Origin: JAVVEZ01 sp032250895
Lineage (GTDB): Bacteria; Pseudomonadota; Gammaproteobacteria; Pseudomonadales; Pseudohongiellaceae
NCBI GenBank assembly: GCA_032250895.1
Contig: JAVVEZ010000020.1
Location: 1 to 47,434, forward strand
DNA length: 47,434 bases
Direction of reading: 5' to 3'
Below, one piece after another: positions 9,055 through 17,802 of this stretch. The translations under genes and the position numbers were made by a program. Below the pieces are notes generated by a model, which was given only the letters and a program-made list of their open reading frames with translations, did no database searches and was not told the origin of the DNA. The first letter of the stretch is position 1, and every line of letters begins with the position of its first letter.

Positions 9055-9258
9055 ATGAAAATCCAACATGGCGCGACACGTCTGGCCAGGCTGATGCTTT
9101 TGCCACTGGGCCTGTACACGGCTTTGGTTTCAGCCCATCCCGGTCATGGCGAAGGTTTGAGCCATGAGGTGCAGCATGGTGCCTGGTTTCTGGCCGGTAT
9201 TCTGGTGCTGGCTGTGCTGGTACAGGGCTACCAGATCTACCTCCGGCGCAAAAGGTAG
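9055..9258 (+). CDS. Small membrane protein with HPGHG motif, unknown function
   Basis: A 67-residue protein starting at ATG 9055 behind GAGG; an in-frame ATG at 9025 is the longer alternative. It has a cleavable-looking signal (LARLMLLPLGLYTALVSA), then HPGHGEGLSHEVQHG with four histidines, then one membrane helix (FLAGILVLAVLVQGY) and a basic end RRKR. The HPGH after a signal peptide recalls the mature start of HupE/UreJ nickel permeases, but the rest of that family is absent. It follows ureG by 69 bases and is likely co-transcribed. A role in nickel handling is inference from the histidines and context only. Confidence 0.7.
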   Translation: MKIQHGATRLARLMLLPLGLYTALVSAHPGHGEGLSHEVQHGAWFLAGILVLAVLVQGYQIYLRRKR

Positions 9259-9278
9259 ATTGCAAAGGGTCGCCGGCA

Positions 9279-10199
9279 CTACTGGCAGTGGTCAGTCAAT
9301 AGTCTGATGGCAACGCTGGCGGCTGCCGTGCGGTTCTCCACGCCGAGATTGGGAAATATCTGTTCCAGATGCTTGTTGACGGTGCGGGGGCTGATGCCAA
9401 GGATTTCAGCGATATCGCGGTTGGCCTTGCCCTGACTGAGCCAGAACAGGACTTCGGATTCCCGGGCGGTGAGCTTGAGATGGCGGCGCAGCAGGTCTGC
9501 ACCGGAGATTTTTTGCATGTCCACCAGTCTCAGCAATATTTCCTGAGGCCCCCGGAGTTCGATCAGGACGACGCCCAGGGGATGGTCGATATCATCAAAG
9601 CGCAGTTGTTGCTGAACCTTGGGCACATGCCCAAGCCAACGGCTCAGTTGTCCGGCCATGCTGGTTTGACACCATTCTTCCGAGACCCCGGCCCGGGCAA
9701 ACAGCGCGTGAGCCTGGGGGGTTGCCCACCGCAGACGGCCATCGCTGGCCACGGACAACAAATACTGGCCGGTAGCGTCCAGGGCCTGCCGGGCACTGCT
9801 GGCGAGCCGGGCATTGTCCAGATGAACCTTCATCCGGGCCAGCAGTTCATCGGCCTTGACAGGTTTGCCGAGGTAGTCGACCCCACCGACTTCCAGCCCC
9901 CTGACGATACTGCCGGTATCGCTGAGTCCGGTCATGAAAATCACCGGAATGCCGGCCAGTTCCGGGTCCGCCTTGAGCCGGCGACAGGTTTCGAAACCAT
10001 CCATGCCGGGCATCAGGGCATCCAGCAGAACCATGTCCGGACGCAGGCGGCGGGCGATGGTCAGGGCCTGCCGGCCTTCCAGTGCCACCAGCACGTTGAA
10101 ACCGGCCTGTTCCAGAATATCGTTGATCAGGCTGAGAGCATCCGGCGCATCGTCCACTACCAGAACGAGGTCTGCTGAACGTGTGTTATCCATCAGCAT
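9279..10199 (-). CDS. LuxR-type response regulator, partner of the transporter-kinase
   Basis: Transcription regulator of 306 residues. The receiver domain (about 10-130) has acidic residues D16 and D17, phosphoacceptor D60 (MVLLDALMPGMDG) and K112 (GKPVK). A middle segment (about 135-235) with GRLRWATPQAHALFARAG looks PAS-like. A LuxR/GerE helix-turn-helix (about 240-300) has LTARESEVLFWLSQGKANRD and ILGISPRTVNKHL. The ATG at 10199 overlaps the last codons of the kinase gene by seven bases behind GGAGG, so translation is coupled. It is presumably phosphorylated by that kinase. Control of the urea operon ending just beyond its 3' end is inference. Confidence 0.9.
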   Translation of the reverse strand: MLMDNTRSADLVLVVDDAPDALSLINDILEQAGFNVLVALEGRQALTIARRLRPDMVLLDALMPGMDGFETCRRLKADPELAGIPVIFMTGLSDTGSIVRGLEVGGVDYLGKPVKADELLARMKVHLDNARLASSARQALDATGQYLLSVASDGRLRWATPQAHALFARAGVSEEWCQTSMAGQLSRWLGHVPKVQQQLRFDDIDHPLGVVLIELRGPQEILLRLVDMQKISGADLLRRHLKLTARESEVLFWLSQGKANRDIAEILGISPRTVNKHLEQIFPNLGVENRTAAASVAIRLLTDHCQ

Positions 10200-13100
10200 T
10201 GATCCTCCAGATTGCTGGCCAGTTGATCAAAGCGCATATCGCTGCTGAGCTTGCGGAAAAACTTCAGGGTGTCAGCGTTGACGAGGCTGGCTTTCTCGAT
10301 GTCATCGAGGGTCTTGCGGACACCCTGGGGGTGGCCGATCCGGGCATAGGCGCGCAGTTCGCGCAACAGGGCATGACCGGGCAGCATCTGTCCAAGGCTC
10401 ATGGAATGGGCTGGCAGTGATGATTCGGCACTGCCGGACTTGTCGCCGTCGTATGTCCACTCCAGCTTCAGCCAGTGCGCCAGGCAGTCCAGCAGTTTCT
10501 GAGTGTTGATGGGCTTCACCAGATAGTCATTGTGGCAGGCGCCATCCCGGGGCTTGCTGTGGCGTTCATGGGCGTCGGCGGAAATCATGATGATGGGCGC
10601 CCGGCAGCCGCGGGCACGGATTTCTTCGGCCAGTTCCAGGCCATTCATACCTGGCATCGACACATCCAGCAGCAACAGATCGGGCGCCGCACCGGCCAGC
10701 ATGTCCAGGCAGCCGTTGGCATTGCCGGCTTCCAGGGTCGTGAAACCGAGAGGGTTCAGCAGGTCTGCCAGCAGCCCCCGGTGTACCGGTTCATCATCCA
10801 CCAGCACCAGCGTCCTGCGTGCGCCCCGATAGCCGCGGATCACCCGGCTTGGAAGCCCATCCTCCTGTGGTCTGTCCACCCACGAGAACAACAGCGACAC
10901 GCTGAAACAACTGCCCTTGCCGGGGCTGCTGCTGATCTTGAGCTCGCCGCCCATGACCTCGGTGAGCAGGCGCACGATGGTCAGCCCGAGGCCGGTACCC
11001 GGTACATTGGGCACATCGGGATTGCGTACCCTTTCGAAGGGGTCGAGGATGCGGTGGATGTCTTTGTCGTGAATGCCGATGCCGGTATCGGTCACCGAAA
11101 ATTCAGCCACCTGGTTGCGATAGCGGACATGGAAATCCACCCGGCCCTTTTCAGTGTATTTGATGGCATTGGAGAGCAGGTTGATCAGAATCTGACGCAG
11201 ACGCTTTTCATCGGTGATGACGACGCGGGGAAGCCGGTTGTGGAGGTGGCAGGCAAACCCGATGGCTTTCTCCCGGGCCTGCTCCTGAAACATGGAAACC
11301 AATTGCTCCAAAAGTTCGGGAAGTTTTACCTGGTTGCGGTAGATGTCGAGACGGCCGGCTTCGATCTTGGAGATGTCCAGCAGGCCTTCGATGAGGTCGG
11401 TCAGGTATTCGCCGCTGCGTTTGATGATCTGCAGGGCGCGGTGGTGCTGGACGGGCATGTCGGGTTTCTGCGCCAGCAGTTGGGCATAGCCCAGCACGGA
11501 TTGCAAAGGGGTGCGCAGTTCATGACTGATACCGCTCAGATAGCGGCTCTTGGCGTTGTTGGCGTGTTCGGCCAGTTCCTTGGCCTTCTGCAGGGCCTGG
11601 TCGGTTTCCTTGTGGGCCTCGATTTCCCGCATCAGGCGCAGCGTCTGCCGGTTGGATTCCTGCTGTGCGACCAGGCGGCTTTCATGGGCCAGCAGAAAGA
11701 GCCAGGAAATCACCCCGGAAATGATCAGCAGAATGAAAAAGAGGGTGGTCAGGGTCTGCCCCAACAGCAACTCTTCCCCAGGCGTCTGGGGCCGCATCTG
11801 AAAATTGACCAGTGTCAACAGCACGGCAATCACCAGATTGGCGCTGATCAGCAGTGCCAGAAATCGCCCCAGCCGCGAATCGAACAGGCGGATGACAAGG
11901 GCAGAAAACCGTGGCGTCAACAGGGTCCGGCACTGTTCCGAAAAACGTACCCGGGGCTTGCAGCTATCCAGACAGCGGGAGTCCAGCGAGCAGCACAGGG
12001 AACAGATGGCACCCTGGTAGGCCGGACAGTAACTCATATCCTCCGCTTCAAAGGCGGTCTCGCAAATGCAGCAAGGCAGGCTGGCGGGCTCGCGCTGTTG
12101 GGCAGGCGATTCGGAGCCACGGTTCTGTCCATTATCGGTAACGGTGCTGAGGGCAATCAGCGTGTCGATTTCCGGGGACTGCCGGGCCAGGTAGAAACGG
12201 CTGCGGGTAAGCACGGCAACGGCGGGCACGGTCAGGAAACAGAGACCAAGGCTGATGAAATGGGACAGGTACCTGGGCGCCTCGCCGAAAACACCCAGAT
12301 AGCAAAGGATGCCGATCGTTGAGGCCAGCAGCATGGAGACGACTCCGACGGGATTGATGTCGTAGAGATGGGCGCGTTTGAACTCCACATAGGAAGGGCT
12401 CAGACCCAGGGGTTTGTTGATCATCAGGTCGGCCGACAGCGAACCGAGCCAGCTGACGGCGACGATCGCGAAAATTCCCAGAATGGCTTCCAGAGCCCGG
12501 TAGATGCCCAACTCCATCAGGATCAGGGCAATGGTGACATTGAATACCAGCCATACCACGCGGCCGGGATGGCTGTGGGTCAGACGGGAAAAAAAGTTGG
12601 ACCAGGCGATGGAGCCGGCATAGGCATTGGTGATGTTTATTTTCATCTGAGAGATGATCACCATCAGTCCCGCCAGGACCAATGAGAACGTCGGGGAATG
12701 GATCAGCATATTGAAGATGCTCTGGTACATATAGGTGGGATCCACTGCCTGCTCCAGGGACACACCCCTGGAAAAGGCCAGGTAGGCCAGGAAGGAACCC
12801 AGCAGCATCTTGATGAGGCCGATGAAGATCCAGCCCGGTCCGGCCAGGACCAGCCAGAACCACCAGCGCCTGCGGTTCTCCCGGGTTTTCGGTGGCATGA
12901 AGCGCAGATAGTCCACCTGTTCCCCGATCTGAGCCACCATTGCAAAGAGCACGGAAGCGGCGGAACCAAACAGCACCAGATTGAAGCTGCTGCCGCTTTG
13001 CGGATGGCCCGCCGTGAAATGGGTCCAGTCATCGATCCGGGAGAATTCATACCAGGCCACCACGAGCAATGCTGTACATTGCAGAAGCAGCCACAGGGAT

Positions 13101-13636
13101 TGGGTGCCGATCTGGAATTTACTGATGGCCGTGATGCCATGAGTGACGATGGGAACTACCGCCAGGGCGCAAAGCACATAACCGATGGCGGGGGGGATGC
13201 CCAGCAGGGCCTGCAGGGCGGAGGCAAGTATCGCCGCCTCGATGGCAAAAAATATGAAAGTGAAGGACGCATAGATCAGTGAGGTAATGGTGGAACCCAG
13301 ATAGCCGAACCCGGCACCCCGGGTCAGCAGATCGATATCAAGCCCGTGTCTGGCGGCGTAGTAGGTGATGGGGAAGCCGGTGATGAAGATTACGGCTGCC
13401 ACCGTAAGCATCGCAATCAGCGCATTGGCAAAACCGTAATTCAGTGTCACTGAGGCACTGATGGCCTCCAGCGCCAGAAAGGCGGTGGCGCCCAGAGCGG
13501 TTTGGCCGACATGGGCGATGGACCAGCGCCGGGCTTTCTTGGCGGTAAAACGCAGCGCGTAGTCTTCCAGGGTCTGGTTGCCCACCCATTGATTGTACTG
13601 CCTGCGGACGCGGAAGATATGCTGTGTTGGCTGCAT
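10193..13636 (-). CDS. NCS1 transporter-histidine kinase-receiver fusion protein
   Basis: A 1147-residue membrane sensor. Residues about 20-485 form an NCS1-type (purine/cytosine/hydantoin permease-like) transporter module with around 12 hydrophobic helices, including QIGEQVDYLRFMPP and ISQMKINITNAYAGSIAWS. Residues 521-569 carry ten cysteines (CCIC, CSLCC). Two more helices lie near 590-612 and 628-650, then a coiled coil. The kinase core has H705 (SGISHELRTP), N823 (NLLSNAIKY), D850 (TDTGIGI) and GTGLGL at 880. The receiver at about 940-1055 has D947, D948, D991 (LLLLDVSMPGMNG) and K1041. The last 70 residues are of unknown fold and may be an output or phosphotransfer remnant. Substrate is not determinable; urea or a purine-derived nitrogen compound is suggested by the adjacent urt-ure genes. 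Confidence 0.9.
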   Translation of the reverse strand: MQPTQHIFRVRRQYNQWVGNQTLEDYALRFTAKKARRWSIAHVGQTALGATAFLALEAISASVTLNYGFANALIAMLTVAAVIFITGFPITYYAARHGLDIDLLTRGAGFGYLGSTITSLIYASFTFIFFAIEAAILASALQALLGIPPAIGYVLCALAVVPIVTHGITAISKFQIGTQSLWLLLQCTALLVVAWYEFSRIDDWTHFTAGHPQSGSSFNLVLFGSAASVLFAMVAQIGEQVDYLRFMPPKTRENRRRWWFWLVLAGPGWIFIGLIKMLLGSFLAYLAFSRGVSLEQAVDPTYMYQSIFNMLIHSPTFSLVLAGLMVIISQMKINITNAYAGSIAWSNFFSRLTHSHPGRVVWLVFNVTIALILMELGIYRALEAILGIFAIVAVSWLGSLSADLMINKPLGLSPSYVEFKRAHLYDINPVGVVSMLLASTIGILCYLGVFGEAPRYLSHFISLGLCFLTVPAVAVLTRSRFYLARQSPEIDTLIALSTVTDNGQNRGSESPAQQREPASLPCCICETAFEAEDMSYCPAYQGAICSLCCSLDSRCLDSCKPRVRFSEQCRTLLTPRFSALVIRLFDSRLGRFLALLISANLVIAVLLTLVNFQMRPQTPGEELLLGQTLTTLFFILLIISGVISWLFLLAHESRLVAQQESNRQTLRLMREIEAHKETDQALQKAKELAEHANNAKSRYLSGISHELRTPLQSVLGYAQLLAQKPDMPVQHHRALQIIKRSGEYLTDLIEGLLDISKIEAGRLDIYRNQVKLPELLEQLVSMFQEQAREKAIGFACHLHNRLPRVVITDEKRLRQILINLLSNAIKYTEKGRVDFHVRYRNQVAEFSVTDTGIGIHDKDIHRILDPFERVRNPDVPNVPGTGLGLTIVRLLTEVMGGELKISSSPGKGSCFSVSLLFSWVDRPQEDGLPSRVIRGYRGARRTLVLVDDEPVHRGLLADLLNPLGFTTLEAGNANGCLDMLAGAAPDLLLLDVSMPGMNGLELAEEIRARGCRAPIIMISADAHERHSKPRDGACHNDYLVKPINTQKLLDCLAHWLKLEWTYDGDKSGSAESSLPAHSMSLGQMLPGHALLRELRAYARIGHPQGVRKTLDDIEKASLVNADTLKFFRKLSSDMRFDQLASNLEDQC

Positions 13637-13669
13637 GGCCGCCGCTCTTACCGGAAGCTGTCCACAAGG

Positions 13670-13699
13670 CCGGAGCGGCTCCTCATTTTGGTGCTCCGG
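13670..13699 (-). promoter_or_regulatory. Inverted repeat in the leader of the transporter-kinase gene
   Basis: CCGGAGC at 13670-13676 pairs perfectly with GCTCCGG at 13693-13699, with a 16-base loop. On the - strand it lies 34-63 bases before the kinase ATG. It could be an RNA hairpin or an operator. No run of T follows, so it is not a standard terminator. Confidence 0.35.
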
Positions 13700-13931
13700 T
13701 CCAGATCACGCCTGTTTTTGGGGCAGACCTGATGATTGAAGACGAGAGTTTTTCAGCAATTACGGTCGGTCTTGAACAGGAATAATGGTCCATCGCTGTA
13801 CATTCCCCCTTTGTTATCATTGGCCCGCTTCCCGGGACTGTTGATATTTTTTGTGATTGACGTCCCTATCCAGATGATGGACAGGCAAGATTTGTACCAG
13901 TGAGAAAAAGAGCGCCTATTCAGAGGTTCCC

Positions 13932-13961
13932 TTGTTGAAATATTTTGGAATCATGTAGAAT
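13932..13961 (+). promoter_or_regulatory. Candidate sigma-70 promoter for the beta-helix gene
   Basis: TTGTTG (13932-13937) is 18 bases before TAGAAT (13956-13961); TTGAAA at 13935 is an alternative -35 with 15-base spacing. Transcription would begin about 90 bases before ATG 14057. Confidence 0.4.
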
Positions 13962-14056
13962 GAGCGCCGTCAGGATTGATGAATTCCTCGTGAAGCGAGT
14001 TTGCAAATCGCCGCTATACAGAGTAACAAGCGCACGTGAAAAGGAGGTCAGTCCAC

Positions 14057-17000
14057 ATGAAAAAAATCAGGTTTCACACCCCGCTGTCATTTGTCCTGTC
14101 ATTCTTCCTGGCAGGGGCCCTTCATGCTGCGATCATTAATGTTCCGGCAGATCAACCAACGATACAGGCTGCCATCGATGCCGCCGGTGACGGCGACACC
14201 ATTTCGGTGGGAGCGGGCACTTATCCACCCTTCAGTACTTCCTTCGCCGGTCCGGAGAATCTCATCATTCAGGCGGCTGAAGGCGCGACACCGGTCATTG
14301 CAGGCAATAATGACAGTACCATAAGCCGGGTTGTCGATCTGCGAGCCGGCGGGACCGAATTCACGGGCTTCAGCATCCATGGCCCGGGCGATGTCGCTAT
14401 TTCCATTTCCGGCCAGGATGTCAGCGTCCACGACAATAGCATCACTGCCGCGTTGACCGGTATTCAAACCACCACCCAGTTTTTGCAGGGGAGAGTCGAA
14501 ATTGACAACAATACCGTGAGCGGGGCGACGGTTGGTATTTCTCTGCAGAACATCGCGAATGAGGTCCGGGGGAATACGCTCGATGTCACAGAAACCGGCA
14601 TTGGAATCGGCAATTACAAGGGCTGGCGAAATGGTGGCATGGTAGATGACGCTTTCAGTATTGCCGGCCTTGGTATTGAGCTTGGTGGAGCCCTTGTCGA
14701 CAATAGAATAGAAAACAATCAGCTTACGGTTGCCAATGGCAGTGGCGTTGCGGTGGAGGTGATCCCTACTTCCAACTCTGGTCTGGACTATTTGTTGGAA
14801 AACAACACATTCAACGGGGTCGTGCTGGTAAGGGACAGTGGCGGAGAACAGGCAATATTCGAGGAGGATGCAGGTCCTCCCCCGGCCGATCCCCGCTGGA
14901 TGAAACGGATTTTCACGTCGATCCAGCCTGCCGTCGATGCGGCCGCGACGGGCCATACCGTTGTGGTCGCCGCGGGTACCTATGCCGGCAATATTCAGAT
15001 TGACACTCCAGGCCTGACCGTGGCCGGCGACGATGGTGGTGGCGTAAACCTTGACGGAAAAATTACTGTTGCGGCGGTCGATGTCTCGGTGTCCGGATTT
15101 TCAATTAACGGTTCCGGCAATGATTACGGCATTCGGGTAGACGGTGTTGCCGGTGCAGAGATCAGGGACAACATACTGACCAACATCGGCACAGGCTTTG
15201 CCGGTAATTCTGCTCAGGGTATTTACCTGCTTGGCAGCACCAACAATGCGGTCATTACAGGCAATACCATTAGCGGAGTGGGCAGTGCTGCCACGTCTTC
15301 ATCCAACAAGGGAATTTTTATCGGTGATTCCGTGGCGGCCCCGGCTGCCGGAATCGCAATTTCAGGAAACACGATAAGTGGCGTTGCGGGTGGTGACAAG
15401 GGTGGCTATGGGGTGCTTGTCAATCATCAGGTCTCAGGATTGTCCGTTAGCGGAAACACCTTTTCCGGTCTGTCCGGGGCATGGGTACATGCTGTTGGTC
15501 TCGAGGGCAATACTCCCAACGCAGAGATCGTGAACAATCAGTTTTCGGCACTGATGGCAGATGGCCAGGATGAAGCGGCTATCTTTTTCGAGGCCAATCC
15601 AGCGCTTGCATCGGTAAGCCTGCCCAACAACCGTTTCGCTGCGGATATTGCCTTCGGTGTAGCCATCCATCCCGATTTACAGAGCAGCAGTCCGGCAATG
15701 CAGGCTGACGCGTCACGTAATTATTGGGGAGCGCTCAGAGGCCCTGTCGACGGTGCCAAGGCCGGCCCGGGGGTCAAGGTTTCTCCGTGGTATGTGGATA
15801 CAGGTTTGACGCGCCTGTCGACGGCACCAGCCAACTTGAGCCTGCAAGCGCCGCCAGCGGCTACGCTGGTGGGACAATTCATTGCGGGAGCACCTGCGGT
15901 GCAGGTGAGTGACGCGGAAGGCAATCCGGTCGCCGGTGTTGCAGTAACGGCCAGGCTGTCGAGCGGAGGCTTCAGTGGCGGCAATGCCACGGTTATCACG
16001 GCTGCCAATGGGCTGGCCGTCTTTAATACTCTGCGCGTTGCCCAGGTGGGCAGCTTTACCCTGACTTTTTCGATACCGGAGCTTGCCAACCTGGTTTCCG
16101 GGCTTTTTGTGGTCTTTGCCCTTGAACCTGTCCCCGAACCGGTCGTGGCGCCGGAACCTGAAGTGCCAATTGCCGGGGAGGTGGAAGATATCGTCGGCAC
16201 CATAGTCGTTCCTCCTGCGGAAAGCGGGGAAGGTGTCTCTGCTGCCGCCCTCGAGGCCGTTGATCAGGCCGCCACGGCAGCACGGGGCCTGGCAAACACG
16301 ATTGCCGGGCGTATCACAGAGGTGAATACTGATACCGCCATCGATGCCCTTGGCTCCATAGGCCAGGTCGTCAATGTGACCGGCAATGTGGCCGCCAATA
16401 CCAGAGCAACAGGCAATGCCACAGGCGCTGTCTCAACGGCCAGTAGTGGTGGCGCGGCGCTGAGCAGCTTTTCTTCTCTGCTCGCTGCCATCGATTCCAA
16501 TGCCAATGGCACGGCGGCACCTGTAGTCCTGACGCCGGTACAGAAAACGGCCGTACAGCAAGCCACGATTCAGGCAGTGGCTTCTGCCGTGCAAATACTG
16601 ACGGTTACGTCCGGAACGACAAGCAGGAAAACAGTGCTGACAGACCTGGGCAGGATCATCAGCAGCAACGTGAATCTGGGTGTGGCGCTGACCAGCACCC
16701 AGGCCGATGCCCTGCTGGAGGCCGCAGAGCAGGCCACAGTCCCGGCAGGCGATGCCGAGACCCAGCTGGAGACCTCCATTCCCATCAAACCCCAGAACAA
16801 GGGTCTGATTTCCAGGGACGTGCTCACGGAGGCATTGGCAGGCTCAGGGGTGAGCCCGCAGGAACAGGATGATTTCCTGATGGAACTGGCGCAGGCCATC
16901 AATCCGGCCGATATCAATGTGGGCGACCTCAATGGAGAAGAGGCCCTCAGCTCCGGATTCAATGGGGCTTTGGGTGGGGCTGCGGGCTCTATCAGCTTTG

Positions 17001-17788
17001 ATGCCGGCACCGGGGTGATCGGGTTTACGATTGGCGCTGGCAATGTGCAGGCCCTCCGTGTGGCCCAGGCGCTGACTCTCGATGGACAGGCCACCGACAA
17101 GCCGGGCGCACAGGCTATCTCTGTGGCGGAGCGTATTATTCCGGGAAGGGTGATCTCGTCCAATGTCGTGGCTGCCAGTTTCCCGGATGGCATCCAGGTC
17201 CGTGGCGATGGTTCCGTGATCATCACCAACCAGCGGCTTGCCTCGATCGTGGTGCCGGCCTCCTTCGATCGGATCAATTTATTCGCAGACCTGAGAAATC
17301 TGGGCGTCACCGCCGTGGACAGCAGCGGCAACCTGACCATCGATGATGGCGGGGACTTCCATTTTTCGGGCACCTTTGATTACAGGGGGATTATCGTGGG
17401 TGGCACTGCGGTGACGAACACCACTCTCAGTCCGCCGGCCTCGGGTGACGATGAATCGGATCCGGCGTTCGTCTACAGGGTGACATACCGGGATGGCACG
17501 CGTCAGGATATCCAGCCTTTCCTGGTCGAGGACGATTTTGTGGCCTCCATCAGAAGCCGCGGCCTGAGCGTGATCACGAACAGGAACAACGGCCGGATTA
17601 CCGTGATCGGGCGCCAGTTCCGGCCCTCCTACTTTGTGGACATTCATGATGCCCAGACCCTGGCATTCTGGAATGAAAAAAAGGATGACAGTGGTTTGGC
17701 GTATCGGGCGATAGACATCAATGCGGATGGCATCATGGACTTTCAGGTGATTTCCGGCACTACCGTTCAGGTGGCTTATGGCTTGTAG
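14057..17788 (+). CDS. Large exported beta-helix protein with Ig-like domain
   Basis: A 1243-residue protein starting at ATG 14057, nine bases after GGAGG. It has a signal peptide (about 1-25). Two parallel beta-helix units follow, each opening with the same type of motif: PTIQAAIDAAGDGDTISVG (35-53) and TSIQPAVDAAATGHTVVVA (287-305). Many NNTxxG-like turns follow, and the helix ends with the NYWG motif near 555. Residues about 592-690 look like a bacterial Ig-like domain (VSDAEGNPVAGVAVTARL). A Pro/Glu linker spans 688-708, then a long Ala/Thr-rich helical region to about 950. The C-terminus has DINADGIMDF, a calcium-loop-like DxNxDGxxD. I do not recognise the full architecture; a surface or matrix protein binding polysaccharide is a guess. 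Confidence 0.8.
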   Translation: MKKIRFHTPLSFVLSFFLAGALHAAIINVPADQPTIQAAIDAAGDGDTISVGAGTYPPFSTSFAGPENLIIQAAEGATPVIAGNNDSTISRVVDLRAGGTEFTGFSIHGPGDVAISISGQDVSVHDNSITAALTGIQTTTQFLQGRVEIDNNTVSGATVGISLQNIANEVRGNTLDVTETGIGIGNYKGWRNGGMVDDAFSIAGLGIELGGALVDNRIENNQLTVANGSGVAVEVIPTSNSGLDYLLENNTFNGVVLVRDSGGEQAIFEEDAGPPPADPRWMKRIFTSIQPAVDAAATGHTVVVAAGTYAGNIQIDTPGLTVAGDDGGGVNLDGKITVAAVDVSVSGFSINGSGNDYGIRVDGVAGAEIRDNILTNIGTGFAGNSAQGIYLLGSTNNAVITGNTISGVGSAATSSSNKGIFIGDSVAAPAAGIAISGNTISGVAGGDKGGYGVLVNHQVSGLSVSGNTFSGLSGAWVHAVGLEGNTPNAEIVNNQFSALMADGQDEAAIFFEANPALASVSLPNNRFAADIAFGVAIHPDLQSSSPAMQADASRNYWGALRGPVDGAKAGPGVKVSPWYVDTGLTRLSTAPANLSLQAPPAATLVGQFIAGAPAVQVSDAEGNPVAGVAVTARLSSGGFSGGNATVITAANGLAVFNTLRVAQVGSFTLTFSIPELANLVSGLFVVFALEPVPEPVVAPEPEVPIAGEVEDIVGTIVVPPAESGEGVSAAALEAVDQAATAARGLANTIAGRITEVNTDTAIDALGSIGQVVNVTGNVAANTRATGNATGAVSTASSGGAALSSFSSLLAAIDSNANGTAAPVVLTPVQKTAVQQATIQAVASAVQILTVTSGTTSRKTVLTDLGRIISSNVNLGVALTSTQADALLEAAEQATVPAGDAETQLETSIPIKPQNKGLISRDVLTEALAGSGVSPQEQDDFLMELAQAINPADINVGDLNGEEALSSGFNGALGGAAGSISFDAGTGVIGFTIGAGNVQALRVAQALTLDGQATDKPGAQAISVAERIIPGRVISSNVVAASFPDGIQVRGDGSVIITNQRLASIVVPASFDRINLFADLRNLGVTAVDSSGNLTIDDGGDFHFSGTFDYRGIIVGGTAVTNTTLSPPASGDDESDPAFVYRVTYRDGTRQDIQPFLVEDDFVASIRSRGLSVITNRNNGRITVIGRQFRPSYFVDIHDAQTLAFWNEKKDDSGLAYRAIDINADGIMDFQVISGTTVQVAYGL

Positions 17789-17802
17789 GGACGAGTCCCT
17801 GT

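Larger units (their letters stand above)
13637..14056. other. Divergent intergenic region, 420 bases
   Basis: This stretch separates the kinase gene from the beta-helix gene. It looks more AT-rich than its flanks around 13740-13960. It holds an inverted repeat at 13670-13699 in the kinase leader, a candidate promoter at 13932-13961 for the beta-helix gene, and the strong ribosome site GGAGG at 14043-14047. I see no convincing small gene and no clear sigma-54 site for the kinase. Confidence 0.6.

Noticed and set aside
10475..12322. A 615-codon open frame on the + strand
   Set aside because: It is antisense to the kinase gene, whose protein has a full set of kinase motifs. The reverse product has no recognisable domain and is rich in Gln/His/Gly from reversed codons.
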